This document shows, in pieces, positions 17,578 through 25,822 of a stretch of 64,000 nucleotides of DNA. This stretch comes from an uncultured Erysipelotrichaceae bacterium (GTDB taxonomy: Bacteria > Bacillota_I > Bacilli_A > RFN20 > CAG-826): positions 1 to 64,000 of the forward strand of contig CADCLU010000004.1 in the NCBI GenBank assembly GCA_902802355.1, given 5' to 3'. A program made the position numbers and the translations under genes. Position 1 is the first letter of the stretch; every line of letters begins with the position of its first letter. The notes beneath the pieces were generated by a model. The model worked only from the letters and a program-made list of their open reading frames with translations. It ran no database searches and was not told the origin of the DNA.

Positions 17578-17715
17578 TGCGTGAGCTAGCAGGTTGTTAT
17601 GCTTCCGCCTGACGTCATTCGATAAATTGAAGTAAGGACGTGCTACCGTCACTGAAAGTGAATGACACCCGGGAAGCGGAAATAACCCTCCAATCTTGTT
17701 CCCGCAAAGAAAGGA
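17578..17715 (+). promoter_or_regulatory. S4-type autoregulatory leader of rpsD
   Basis: The leader is about 150 bases long. A segment GGTTGTTATGCTTCC (17592-17606) can pair with GGGAAGCGGAAATAACC near 17671-17687, closing a large structured domain that also holds a small GTCACT/AGTGA hairpin. Bacillus rpsD carries a structured leader to which S4 binds to repress its own synthesis. Long-range pairing and position fit; the S4-binding pseudoknot is inferred. Confidence 0.6.
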
Positions 17716-17725
17716 GACATTAAAT

Positions 17726-18331
17726 ATGTCCAAATACGTCGGTTCCAAATGGAAACAGTCCCGTCATCTCAATTTTTCTCTTTTAGAGACCGGTGACGAA
17801 CTCAAAAAGAGAGCCTATGGCCCAGGTCAGCACGGCCAAGACAGAAAGAGAAAGCCATCCGAGTACGGCGCTCAGTTAGCTGAGAAGCAGAAACTCAGAG
17901 AGCTCTACAACATCAACGAGAGACAGTTCCGCCGCCTCTTCCTCATCGCTAAGAAAGAAAAGACCGTTACCGGTTTAGCCTTCTTCCGTATCCTTGAGAG
18001 CAGACTCGACAACTTAGTCTACCGTATGGGCTTCTCCCGCACCCGTGCCGGTGCCCGTCAGCTTGTCAACCACGGCCACATCAAGGTCAATGGCAAGAAA
18101 GTCGACATCGCTTCCTATCTCTGCAATGTCGGTGACGTCATCACCCTTAAAGAAGAATCCCCACTCAAGGTCGTCAAAGAGTCCTTCGAGGGCAAGCCAA
18201 CCGTCCCAGCCTATGTCACTGTCGACGCTGAGAAATTCGCTGGCACCTTCGCCCGTCTTCCAGAGCGTAACGAGCTTCCAAAAGACATCAACGAAGCGAT
18301 GATCATCGAGTACTACAACAGACTTCTATAA
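17726..18331 (+). CDS. rpsD: 30S ribosomal protein S4
   Basis: S4 nucleates 30S assembly. The protein has 201 residues and starts MSKYVGSKWKQSR, with YGPGQHGQ, the conserved LRELYNINERQFRRLF and the RNA-binding S4 domain (LESRLDNLVYRMGF, RQLVNHGHIKVNGKKVDI). It lacks the N-terminal zinc cysteines (C-minus form). AAAGGAG precedes the ATG at 17726. It is monocistronic, between its leader and a terminator. Confidence 0.97.
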   Translation: MSKYVGSKWKQSRHLNFSLLETGDELKKRAYGPGQHGQDRKRKPSEYGAQLAEKQKLRELYNINERQFRRLFLIAKKEKTVTGLAFFRILESRLDNLVYRMGFSRTRAGARQLVNHGHIKVNGKKVDIASYLCNVGDVITLKEESPLKVVKESFEGKPTVPAYVTVDAEKFAGTFARLPERNELPKDINEAMIIEYYNRLL

Positions 18332-18349
18332 TCCGCTTAGAAATGTAGC

Positions 18350-18380
18350 AAAAGCGATCCTCAAATGGGTCGCTTTTTTC
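18350..18380 (+). terminator. Intrinsic terminator after rpsD
   Basis: AAAAGCGATCC (18350-18360) pairs with GGGTCGCTTTT (18367-18377) around TCAAAT, then a T-run. Confidence 0.8.
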
Positions 18381-18424
18381 TTGGTCTCCCCTACTCAAAT
18401 AATGAAGATTTGCTGGAGATATTA

Positions 18425-18452
18425 TAAAAAAGCCCCGCGTTTTGCAGGGCTT
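18425..18452 (-). terminator. Intrinsic terminator after the 18469 lipoprotein gene
   Basis: AAGCCCCGC (18430-18438) and GCAGGGCTT (18444-18452) form a stem with one wobble pair. On the minus strand it is followed by TTTTTTAT. Confidence 0.75.
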
Positions 18453-18468
18453 ATTTTGTATGAGCAGG

Positions 18469-19812
18469 TTATTCGCTTTCTTCTGGAAGAGACTCAGTGA
18501 GAGGCTCGGAGGAAGTTGGCTCAGAAGAGATTGGTTCTTCAACTACTTCCTCTTCAACAGGCAATTCCTGAGTCACATAAGTATCGAATGAAGGATATGT
18601 GATGGAAATGCTATTGTCGAAGGTGAAGGTCGTGGTTTGGCTCATCTGGATGGTTGAGAGTCCGAGTTTGGTATCACCGGCTGCAAGTTCTTCATCATCA
18701 AGGATGCCTTCCTGGACTTTGGTCTCATCCGCGGTCGCATTGAGAGTCATGCTCATGGTTCTGAGAGAATCGACGGTATAGCCGAAATGCATCTCGAAGT
18801 CGAAGGATGTGAAATAGTCAGCGGTAATTCCATCGGTATCTGAGACATCGACTGGAAGACTATCGGTTAAGCCGCCGACAAGGGAACCTGCCGTGTCGGT
18901 GATGTCGGAAGTGCCTCCAATGAGAACGCTTGGATCGCTAGTCTTGATGGACATGTCATAGATGGTCTCGCCAAGGACTTTGGATGAGGTGGTTGTGATT
19001 TCGGCACCGCCCTGCCAGAGGGACTGGATAACTGAATCGACAACGCCTGGGAGCAAGCTTGGGAGATAAGCGCTGATGAGCATCATGTATGACTGCGCGG
19101 TGCTATCGAGCTCATATTTGCCTTTATGCTGGAACTCGATATCGCTCGAATCGCCAGAGGCGGACATCGCAGCGGAGAAAGCCAAATCGGCTAAGGCCGA
19201 TAAGCCTGTGCATTCCTGGCCATTCTCATCAAGAAAATCCCAATACATCGTGTTGTTCGTGTAGTAGAGATTCATATCCTGGTTGATGAGGTTTTGAGCA
19301 GGAAGGGCGGATCCGGCCATTGAAAGTGATCCAGCGACAAGGGAAAGGTTATTGAGGTTGAAGCGCATGCCGGTGAGACCTAAGAGAGTGCTCTTAGTGA
19401 CTTCGAGGGTCTCTTTTTCGGCTTGGAGAACGATGTTATTGGTTGAGCCTTTGACCAAATTGAAGTTTGGAGCGGTTCCTAAAACGGTGTAGGAAGAAAG
19501 ACCAAGCTGAAGACTTGGCTGATTCATCTCCATTCTCATGCCGTTTTTCTTGAGAGATTCTTCGACAGCATTCTGAAGGATGGATGTGTTGTAATCACCT
19601 TTGCCAGAAGATTCTTCTGGAGTGCTGGTTCCACCGATCTCGGAAGAAACACCGATCGAGACATCTGGTGCAGAGGCATCAAGCGAGGTAATGGATTCTT
19701 CGGAGGTGGTCGCTGGCTCAGAAGTCACTCCTGGGACAACATCGTTGCACGAGGTCAAAACAAGCAATGCGCTTGCTGAGATGAGGAATTTGAATGGGAT
19801 TCCTTTTTTCAT
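18469..19812 (-). CDS. Lipoprotein of unknown function
   Basis: The 447-residue protein has a lipoprotein signal with lipobox LTSC (C22), so it is predicted to be anchored to the outer face of the membrane. The first 75 residues after the cysteine and the last 35 are low-complexity and rich in Ser, Thr, Glu and Pro, like flexible spacers. The middle looks like a beta-rich soluble domain with repeated Ser/Thr/Leu patches and no catalytic motif I recognise. It follows tyrS on the same strand after 24 bases, with AGGAGGCC before its ATG, and a terminator ends it. Similar Ser/Glu-rich lipoproteins are common in this kind of genome. No function can be assigned. Confidence 0.85.
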   Translation of the reverse strand: MKKGIPFKFLISASALLVLTSCNDVVPGVTSEPATTSEESITSLDASAPDVSIGVSSEIGGTSTPEESSGKGDYNTSILQNAVEESLKKNGMRMEMNQPSLQLGLSSYTVLGTAPNFNLVKGSTNNIVLQAEKETLEVTKSTLLGLTGMRFNLNNLSLVAGSLSMAGSALPAQNLINQDMNLYYTNNTMYWDFLDENGQECTGLSALADLAFSAAMSASGDSSDIEFQHKGKYELDSTAQSYMMLISAYLPSLLPGVVDSVIQSLWQGGAEITTTSSKVLGETIYDMSIKTSDPSVLIGGTSDITDTAGSLVGGLTDSLPVDVSDTDGITADYFTSFDFEMHFGYTVDSLRTMSMTLNATADETKVQEGILDDEELAAGDTKLGLSTIQMSQTTTFTFDNSISITYPSFDTYVTQELPVEEEVVEEPISSEPTSSEPLTESLPEESE

Positions 19813-19836
19813 AACTGGGCCTCCTTTTCTAATTCT

Positions 19837-21087
19837 TTAGAATTCGCCTAAATAGTAATTCTTCTTTCCGCGCCTTACAATCAAGTATTTTCCTGCCATG
19901 GCGTCGGAGATTGTGTAGTTCTTATTCGCATCAGTGACTTTTTCGCCATTGATGGAGACGCTGTTCTGGGTGATGAAGGTACGGGCCTCGGTCTTCGATT
20001 TGGCAGCGCCAAGGAGGACGAGAAGGTCAACGAGGTTGATTTCCTCTGGGAGCTTCATCTTGAGGGAGCCAAGGATCTCTTCGATCTGGCTGGCGGTGAG
20101 GTTCTGGACCGCACCGGTGAAGAGAACGCTAGACATATTGACTGCTTCATCGGCGGCATCTTTGCCGTGGATGTCCTTGACGACTTCGTAGGCGAGTTTC
20201 TTCTGAGCGACACGCATGCCAAGATTGGCAAGATGCTCACGGATGACGTCTTCGATTTCGTCATGGCTTAAGAAGGTGAATACCTTAAGGTACTTGACGG
20301 CATCATCATCGGTGGTGTTGATGAAGTACTGATAGAGCTGATATGGGGAAGTGAGATTGCGGTCAAGGAAGAGAGCGCCTTTCTCGGATTTGCCAAACTT
20401 CTTGCCATCAGCTCTGGTGATTAAGTGAGCAGTCATGACTTCCGCTTCAGCCTCATCGCCATCGAGCTTTCTGATGAGCTCTAAGCCAGAGGTGAGGTTC
20501 CCCCACTGGTCGTTTCCGCCAATCTGGATGGAAGCGCCTTCGGTCTTGCGGAGGTGATAGAAGTCAACGGACTGGAGAATCTGATATGAGAACTCGGTGA
20601 AGGAGATGCCTGCTTCAAGACGAGAAGAGACGATTTCCTTTGAGAGCATGTAGTTGACCGAGAAGAACTTTCCGTAATCACGGAGGAAGTCGAGCATGCT
20701 CATCTTGCCAAGCCAATCGTAGTTATTCACGATCATGCCTTTGTCTGGGTCGGAAAGATCGATGAATCTTTCAAGCTGCTGTCTGATCGATTCGGTGTTG
20801 GCCTTGAGAACTTCCATGGACTGGAGGTTTCTTTCCTTCGATTTGCCAGATGGGTCTCCGATCATGCCGGTGGCACCGCCGACGAGAGCGATGATCTTGT
20901 GGCCGGCTTTCTGGAGTCTCTTGAGAATCGAGATCATGACGTAGTTGCCAACGTGCATAGAAGCGGCGCTTGGATCGAAGCCGCAATAGATAGTGGTTTT
21001 CTTTGATAAGAGTTTGCGGACGTTTTCTTCGTTCGAGTATTGTTCAATGAGTCCGCGGTAATTGAGATCGTCAACAATGTTTTCCAT
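19837..21087 (-). CDS. tyrS: Tyrosyl-tRNA synthetase
   Basis: It charges tRNA-Tyr. The 416-residue protein is class I with the HIGH variant HVGN (about residue 46) in GFDPSAASMHVGN, the tyrosine-binding QILQSVDFYHL and GGNDQWGN, the KMSKS variant KFGKS, and a C-terminal S4 RNA-binding domain. AGGA lies before the ATG and a TAGAAT -10 upstream. Unlike thrS, the leader shows no T-box. Confidence 0.96.
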   Translation of the reverse strand: MENIVDDLNYRGLIEQYSNEENVRKLLSKKTTIYCGFDPSAASMHVGNYVMISILKRLQKAGHKIIALVGGATGMIGDPSGKSKERNLQSMEVLKANTESIRQQLERFIDLSDPDKGMIVNNYDWLGKMSMLDFLRDYGKFFSVNYMLSKEIVSSRLEAGISFTEFSYQILQSVDFYHLRKTEGASIQIGGNDQWGNLTSGLELIRKLDGDEAEAEVMTAHLITRADGKKFGKSEKGALFLDRNLTSPYQLYQYFINTTDDDAVKYLKVFTFLSHDEIEDVIREHLANLGMRVAQKKLAYEVVKDIHGKDAADEAVNMSSVLFTGAVQNLTASQIEEILGSLKMKLPEEINLVDLLVLLGAAKSKTEARTFITQNSVSINGEKVTDANKNYTISDAMAGKYLIVRRGKKNYYLGEF

Positions 21088-21263
21088 TAGTTATTCCTCA
21101 CGTGTTTATTCTACTCGAATAAAAAGTTATTTGTAGCAATAATGACCGAATATCCTAAAAACATTCGGATGTTTTGAAAAATATGTCGGTTTTGCAAGGG
21201 ATTTTACAAAAAGCCGGGAAATCGGTATCGCAGTACCTATTAGCGCGTCCGTGAGCGTAGTAT

Positions 21264-21292
21264 TTGACAACGACCAATTTGAGAATTAATTT
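21264..21292 (+). promoter_or_regulatory. Possible promoter of the EAL gene
   Basis: A perfect TTGACA (21264-21269) stands 17 bases before TAATTT (21287-21292), a weak -10. Transcription would start at about 21299, one base before the ATG. The -10 match is poor, so this is tentative. Confidence 0.35.
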
Positions 21293-21299
21293 TTAGGTA

Positions 21300-23264
21300 A
21301 TGTTTACGAAGTTAAATATCAACGTCGGTCTTTGTTTTGGCGCCTTTGTTGTCGCCTTATTTTGCGTCGTAGCAGCTTCAAGAAAGAACCTTAATAGGCT
21401 TCAGCACCGCACCTTCTTATATATCTCGATCAGCTGCGCTGCAGCTCCTTTGTTCTCACTCATAGCCGATGTTCTCATGACCTTCTGCACGGTTGAGAAT
21501 AATATCGCCTGGCTCTTAATACTCCTTAAGGTCCTTTTCTTCCTCTTCCACTCATTCCTCGCTCCGACATATGCGTTATATGTCTTATCCCTTAATGGCA
21601 CCATCGTCGGACGTAAGAAACGCCTTTGGTTCATCTACTGGATCCCTGCGATGATCGTTGAGCTCTTCAACATCATCAACGCTTTCTTACCTAGCGATAT
21701 CAGACCTCTTTATACATACACCGTGACCGCAGATGGCATGTATGCGTATGAGCGTGGACCGGCCGCTTTTGTCTTCTATGTCGTCGCCCTTGTCTATGCC
21801 GCTTATGGTATCTTCGCCTTCATCAGAAACATCAAGGCCATGACCACCAGGAAGATCTTCAGCATGTCCTTCTTCGTCGCACTCATCTTCATTGGCATCG
21901 CCATTCAGCTCATCAACAAAGACGTGAGGGTCGAGGCCTTCGCCGAATCCATTTCCATCCTTAGCTTCCTTGTCATCCTCGAAAGCGACAAGGAATCGAT
22001 CAACCGCGACACAGGGCTATATAACGATATCGCCTTCTATGAAGACAACGCCACCGCTATGGCCGCTAAGCGTCATTACACGATCATCACGGTCAAAGCC
22101 CCTGACTATCTCCAATATCTCGAGATGCTTGGAAAGGCGAGCTACACCGGAATCGAGATCGAAATCGCAAAGTATTTGACTTCGGTATACAAGCCTCAGC
22201 TCACCTACTATCTCGCAAGCGGTTCCTTTGGAATCATGGTTTTTGGCGATGATGAGGAACTCGTTGACCAAATCGTCGAGAAGCTTGATGCCAGATTCAA
22301 AGAACCTTGGGGACATGGTGATGTTGAAATCTCGCCAAACTGGGTTATCACCGTGGCTAAGGTCCCTGAGGATATTGAGGACCCAAGTCAGCTCCACTAC
22401 CTCTTACTCGGAAGAAACGCCAAAGCCGATCAAAAAGTCACTCTCCGTAAGAGCGCTTCCCTTCAGTTCATCAAACGCAGAAGCATGATCGAAGGCGCGA
22501 TTGCCAGAGGTCTCAGAGACAATAACTTCAAGCTCTATTACCAGCCTATCTGGGATGCCAAACGCAATAGAATCGTCTCTGCTGAAGCACTTCTCCGACT
22601 CATCGATCCAGAACTCGGATTCATCGGCCCGGATGAGTTCATCCCTGTTGCCGAAGAGAATGGCACAATCATTGACCTCGGACACTGGGTTTTTGAAGAA
22701 GCGTGCCGATTTGCCAGGAATAATGACGTTCAGAACCTCGGAATCGAATGGCTTGAAATCAACCTTTCCATCTATCAGCTTCCAGAAAAAGACTTAGCAG
22801 GAAGATTCTTGGAAATCGCTCACAGGTATAACATCCCACCATCATTCCTTAACATTGAGATCACGGAGACCGCCGATGCGGATAATGATACTGAGCTTCT
22901 TGGCTGTATCCAGAATCTCATGAAGGTCGGATTCCCTCTCTCTCTTGATGATTACGGAACCGGTTATTCGAACCTCACCCGTCTTATCCAAAGCAAATAC
23001 AAGAACATCAAGCTAGACCGTTCCCTCCTCCTTTCCGCTGAGGAAGGCGAGATTGGAAAATCCGTCTTATCAAGCATCTATAAAACGATTAGTTCCCTCT
23101 CCTTCCACACCATCCAGGAAGGCGTCGAGACCGAAGAACAGAAGAACCTTATCCTCTCCTTTGGAGCCAACATGATACAAGGCTTCCTCTTCTCTAAGCC
23201 TATCCCAGAAAAAGACTTCGTCGAATACGTTATGAAGTTCAACAACATTCACTACATTGCCTAA
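21300..23264 (+). CDS. Membrane-bound EAL-domain cyclic-di-GMP phosphodiesterase
   Basis: The 654-residue protein has about seven N-terminal membrane segments (residues 8-225), a degenerate GGDEF domain (about 235-395, where the signature is replaced by ASGSFGIM) and a complete EAL domain (about 400-650). The EAL catalytic set is present: EALLRL, the Asn of EINLS, EITE, DDYGTGYS, KLDRS, EGVET and QGFLF. It is therefore predicted to hydrolyse c-di-GMP to pGpG. The 7TM part probably senses a membrane or external signal. The region before the ATG shows no proper Shine-Dalgarno. A terminator follows. No diguanylate cyclase is seen in the window. Confidence 0.9.
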   Translation: MFTKLNINVGLCFGAFVVALFCVVAASRKNLNRLQHRTFLYISISCAAAPLFSLIADVLMTFCTVENNIAWLLILLKVLFFLFHSFLAPTYALYVLSLNGTIVGRKKRLWFIYWIPAMIVELFNIINAFLPSDIRPLYTYTVTADGMYAYERGPAAFVFYVVALVYAAYGIFAFIRNIKAMTTRKIFSMSFFVALIFIGIAIQLINKDVRVEAFAESISILSFLVILESDKESINRDTGLYNDIAFYEDNATAMAAKRHYTIITVKAPDYLQYLEMLGKASYTGIEIEIAKYLTSVYKPQLTYYLASGSFGIMVFGDDEELVDQIVEKLDARFKEPWGHGDVEISPNWVITVAKVPEDIEDPSQLHYLLLGRNAKADQKVTLRKSASLQFIKRRSMIEGAIARGLRDNNFKLYYQPIWDAKRNRIVSAEALLRLIDPELGFIGPDEFIPVAEENGTIIDLGHWVFEEACRFARNNDVQNLGIEWLEINLSIYQLPEKDLAGRFLEIAHRYNIPPSFLNIEITETADADNDTELLGCIQNLMKVGFPLSLDDYGTGYSNLTRLIQSKYKNIKLDRSLLLSAEEGEIGKSVLSSIYKTISSLSFHTIQEGVETEEQKNLILSFGANMIQGFLFSKPIPEKDFVEYVMKFNNIHYIA

Positions 23265-23276
23265 GCAAACATGAAA

Positions 23277-23303
23277 AAAAGACCTCGTGATTGAGGTCTT
23301 TTT
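23277..23303 (+). terminator. Terminator between the EAL gene and lacI-type gene (bidirectional)
   Basis: AAAAGACCTC (23277-23286) pairs with GAGGTCTTTT (23293-23302) around GTGATT. T-runs follow on both strands, serving the two convergent genes. Confidence 0.8.
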
Positions 23304-23316
23304 GTTTTGCGTTTTG

Positions 23317-24318
23317 TTATCTCTTGATGGTGCTAGAACGCTCATTAACAAGAGGTTCGAAGCGGTAGCTCTTATCGACGAGGTCGTTGTTGATGAGGTC
23401 GATAAGCATATACATGGAACGCTGTCCCACTTCTTGCATGTTGATATGGAGAGCGGTGATCGATGGACGGAGGATGTTGGCGTATTTGGTTCCGACAAGA
23501 GAGACGATCTCAACGTCCTCTGGGACCTTTAAGCCAACGTCGGTAGCGGCGTTCTCGATAGCGGCAGCGATGGAGTCACGATAAGCGATGAAATAGCCTT
23601 TCTTGTTGTTCTGGAAGTATTCATAGAAATCGTGGTATGTGCGGGTGTAGGAATCGTCGCAGTTGATGACGTTGTACTTCTGACCGATTCTCTCATGGGT
23701 CTCTCTGAAGGCTTTCTCGTTTCTAGAAAGGAGGCGGCCACCGTCGTGGACGTGGACGAAGGTCATCTGCTTGTCTCCGCCTTTCTTGTAATAGGACTCA
23801 ATGAATTTGGAGAGGACATCCTCATATGAGAAGAGGATTGAACCAACCTTATCGCCGATGATCTTCTTATTGATGACGATGGTTGGGACGCTGTAGGAAT
23901 TGATCTTCATGACATCCTCGGCATCGAGCTCATCATCAAAGATGATAGCGCCGTCGACGTGGGAGGTGATGACTTTCTCAATCATGGAAAGAGCCTCTTC
24001 ACGGCTGTGGGATGTGGTGAAGAGGGAAAGGACAAAGCCCTTTGTCTTCGCGACATCGGAAATGCCAGCGAGAAGGTTAGAGATATAGACGTAGTTGGCG
24101 TTAGGGATGATGACGCCGATGTTGGTTGATTTGTTTGTGGCAAGAGCCTGGGCGAGGCCGCTTGGTTTATATCCAAGGCGTTTGATGGTCTCTTCGACAT
24201 TGAGACGGGTGGCCTCAGTGACGTTGCCTTGTTTATTGATGACACGGGAGACGGTAGCTAAGGAAACTCCGGCTGCTTGGGCGACTTGATAGATGGTTAC
24301 ACGATCCTTGGTGTTCAT
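23317..24318 (-). CDS. LacI/GalR-family regulator, CcpA-like
   Basis: The 333-residue repressor has the LacI helix-turn-helix VTIYQVAQAAGVSLATVSRV, the hinge region ending in LATNKSTNIGVIIP and a periplasmic-binding-protein-like core. The N-terminal 65 residues resemble CcpA more than sugar-specific LacI members, so a global carbon role is possible, but the HPr contact residues cannot be judged here. GGAGGAAAG precedes the ATG. A perfect 16-bp palindrome at 24370-24385, about 50 bases upstream of the start, is a likely operator and suggests autoregulation. The gene stands alone without adjacent sugar genes, which also favours a global regulator. Confidence 0.88.
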   Translation of the reverse strand: MNTKDRVTIYQVAQAAGVSLATVSRVINKQGNVTEATRLNVEETIKRLGYKPSGLAQALATNKSTNIGVIIPNANYVYISNLLAGISDVAKTKGFVLSLFTTSHSREEALSMIEKVITSHVDGAIIFDDELDAEDVMKINSYSVPTIVINKKIIGDKVGSILFSYEDVLSKFIESYYKKGGDKQMTFVHVHDGGRLLSRNEKAFRETHERIGQKYNVINCDDSYTRTYHDFYEYFQNNKKGYFIAYRDSIAAAIENAATDVGLKVPEDVEIVSLVGTKYANILRPSITALHINMQEVGQRSMYMLIDLINNDLVDKSYRFEPLVNERSSTIKR

Positions 24319-24369
24319 GTTCTTTCCTCCAGGACAACCTCATTCTAAAAAGAAAAAAGATTTAACACA

Positions 24370-24385
24370 ATGAAAATATTTTCAT
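24370..24385. promoter_or_regulatory. Palindromic operator candidate upstream of the LacI-type gene
   Basis: ATGAAAATATTTTCAT is a perfect 16-bp palindrome, the size and symmetry expected for a LacI-family operator, although the centre is TA rather than the more usual CG. A half-site-like GTGTTTTCAAAG lies 15 bases further upstream. It sits in the promoter region of the repressor gene itself. Confidence 0.5.
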
Positions 24386-24542
24386 AAACACGTCAAAGTG
24401 TTTTCAAAGTAGGAAAAATATCGGTCATTACTATGTAATATAATTTCGGTAATGTATTCTCGACTTATTTCGTCTTCATAATATACCTGTTTAAACTTTG
24501 ATTTTTTGTAGACAATTTTCAAGTTAATTTCATGTATTTACA

Positions 24543-24569
24543 TAAGAAAAGCGGGGACATAATCCCCGC
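24543..24569 (-). terminator. Intrinsic terminator after ytpR
   Basis: GCGGGGA (24551-24557) and TCCCCGC (24563-24569) form a GC-rich stem. On the minus strand it is followed by TTTTCTTATG. Confidence 0.7.
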
Positions 24570-24587
24570 CTTAACTTGCTTTTATCT

Positions 24588-25193
24588 TTAACGGACGAAG
24601 AAGTCCTCGCCATCCTTGAAGGAAGGATCCTCATCAAGGAGGAAAGCGTCTTTCTCAGAACCTTCGAGTCTAAGCTCGACTGGGCTAAGGACTTTGACGT
24701 CGTTGTTGATGTTCTTGATGACGGCTCTGTGATACATGTTCCCGTCATAAAGGATTGTTCCATCAAGCGCCACCACAACCATCGAGCCTTCTTTGATCCC
24801 TTTGAGGCTAGAGACGGTCTCGTAGGTCTTATCGCCACACTGAAGTTTGAGGATAAGGGCTTTCTCATCAAGAGGGTGCTCCTCGGTCGAAAGGACCTTG
24901 GCAACTCTATATCCGGAATCCTTGACCTCTGGGAGAGGGACTAAGCCTTCTCTCTCAAGGAGAGAGTTGACCACTTCAAGGAGTTTGCTGTCTGGGACGA
25001 AGATGACTCCGTTGGCTTTGATCTTCATCACATCGTCGATATGGAAGATGTTATAGCCGACGAGCTTGTTGTCCTCGCCATATAAAGCGACAACGTTGTT
25101 ATGGGTTTCGCTCTTAAGGACTCTGGCCTCAGGTTCGATGACGACGATGAGGACGTCTTTGATGGCTTGGTGATTGTAGAAAAGTCTATACAT
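24588..25193 (-). CDS. ytpR: YtpR-family tRNA-binding domain protein
   Basis: The 201-residue protein has an N-terminal DUF4479-type domain (FYNHQAIKDVLIVVI, GYNIFH) and a C-terminal EMAP/OB-fold tRNA-binding domain (about residues 90-195: YRVAKVLSTEEHPLDEKALI, GSMVVVALDGTI). The same OB domain is found in PheT and MetG. YtpR is thought to bind tRNA or structured nucleic acid, but its cellular role is unsettled. AAGGAG precedes the ATG. It is the last gene of the coaX-ECF-pepV-trmB-ytpR run. The trmB-ytpR neighbourhood is known from Bacillus. Confidence 0.85.
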   Translation of the reverse strand: MYRLFYNHQAIKDVLIVVIEPEARVLKSETHNNVVALYGEDNKLVGYNIFHIDDVMKIKANGVIFVPDSKLLEVVNSLLEREGLVPLPEVKDSGYRVAKVLSTEEHPLDEKALILKLQCGDKTYETVSSLKGIKEGSMVVVALDGTILYDGNMYHRAVIKNINNDVKVLSPVELRLEGSEKDAFLLDEDPSFKDGEDFFVR

Positions 25194-25204
25194 AGGTCTT
25201 CTCC

Positions 25205-25822
25205 TTACTTCTTATATATTAAGCGATAGATCGGTTTGCCTTCGCTTCTGAAGTTCCTCTCATATTCGCTCATGGCGTCATTTTCCTCGTCAAAAACGTA
25301 ATCTTTTTCGTCAACGAGGTTGATAAAGGCGGTTCCTTCCACTTCTTCTTTGGTGAATTCGTAGAGACCTTCATTATCGGTCTTCTGACGGAGCTCCCCT
25401 CCTTTTTCAAGAAGCGAGAGATAAGTCTCTAAACGAGGTTTGGCGGTGAGCCTTCTTTTGGAATGTCTCTTCTTTGGCCAAGGGTCAGAGAAATTGAGGT
25501 AAATCGTCTTGAAGCCTTCCTTAGGAAGCTCAGGAGCGACTTTGTCGAAATCCTGATAGACGATCTTAACGTTCGTTAGTTCTTTCTCGACAATCTTCTT
25601 CGCGAGAGTGCCCAAGGATGATACATCTCTTTCAACAGCGAGGTAATGGTTCTCTGGATGACGCTCAGCAAGAGAGACGATGAAGTCTCCTTTGCCGGAA
25701 CCTATCTCAAGGTAGAGAGGCGCGCTTTCAAAGAAAGTCTTATCCTCGAAAGGAAGAGACAAAGTTATTTCCTCATGCTCTTCGATGAATGGAAGAGCCC
25801 ATTTTTTGAAACGAGATCTCAC
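25205..25822 (-). CDS. trmB: tRNA (guanine-N7-)-methyltransferase
   Basis: It methylates G46 of tRNA using SAM. The 205-residue protein has the SAM loop LEIGSGKGDFI, AVERD at the end of strand 2, the catalytic stretch YLNFSDPWPKKRHSKRRL and a C-terminal acidic/aromatic end. Translation starts with GTG at 25822, overlapping the pepV stop by 4 bases (GTGA), so the two are translationally coupled. ytpR follows after 11 bases. Confidence 0.95.
   Translation of the reverse strand: MRSRFKKWALPFIEEHEEITLSLPFEDKTFFESAPLYLEIGSGKGDFIVSLAERHPENHYLAVERDVSSLGTLAKKIVEKELTNVKIVYQDFDKVAPELPKEGFKTIYLNFSDPWPKKRHSKRRLTAKPRLETYLSLLEKGGELRQKTDNEGLYEFTKEEVEGTAFINLVDEKDYVFDEENDAMSEYERNFRSEGKPIYRLIYKK

Noticed and set aside
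21088-21299. T-box leader for tyrS
   Set aside because: No AAGGTGG-x-ACCGCG element or terminator/antiterminator pair lies before tyrS; the gap instead holds short inverted repeats.
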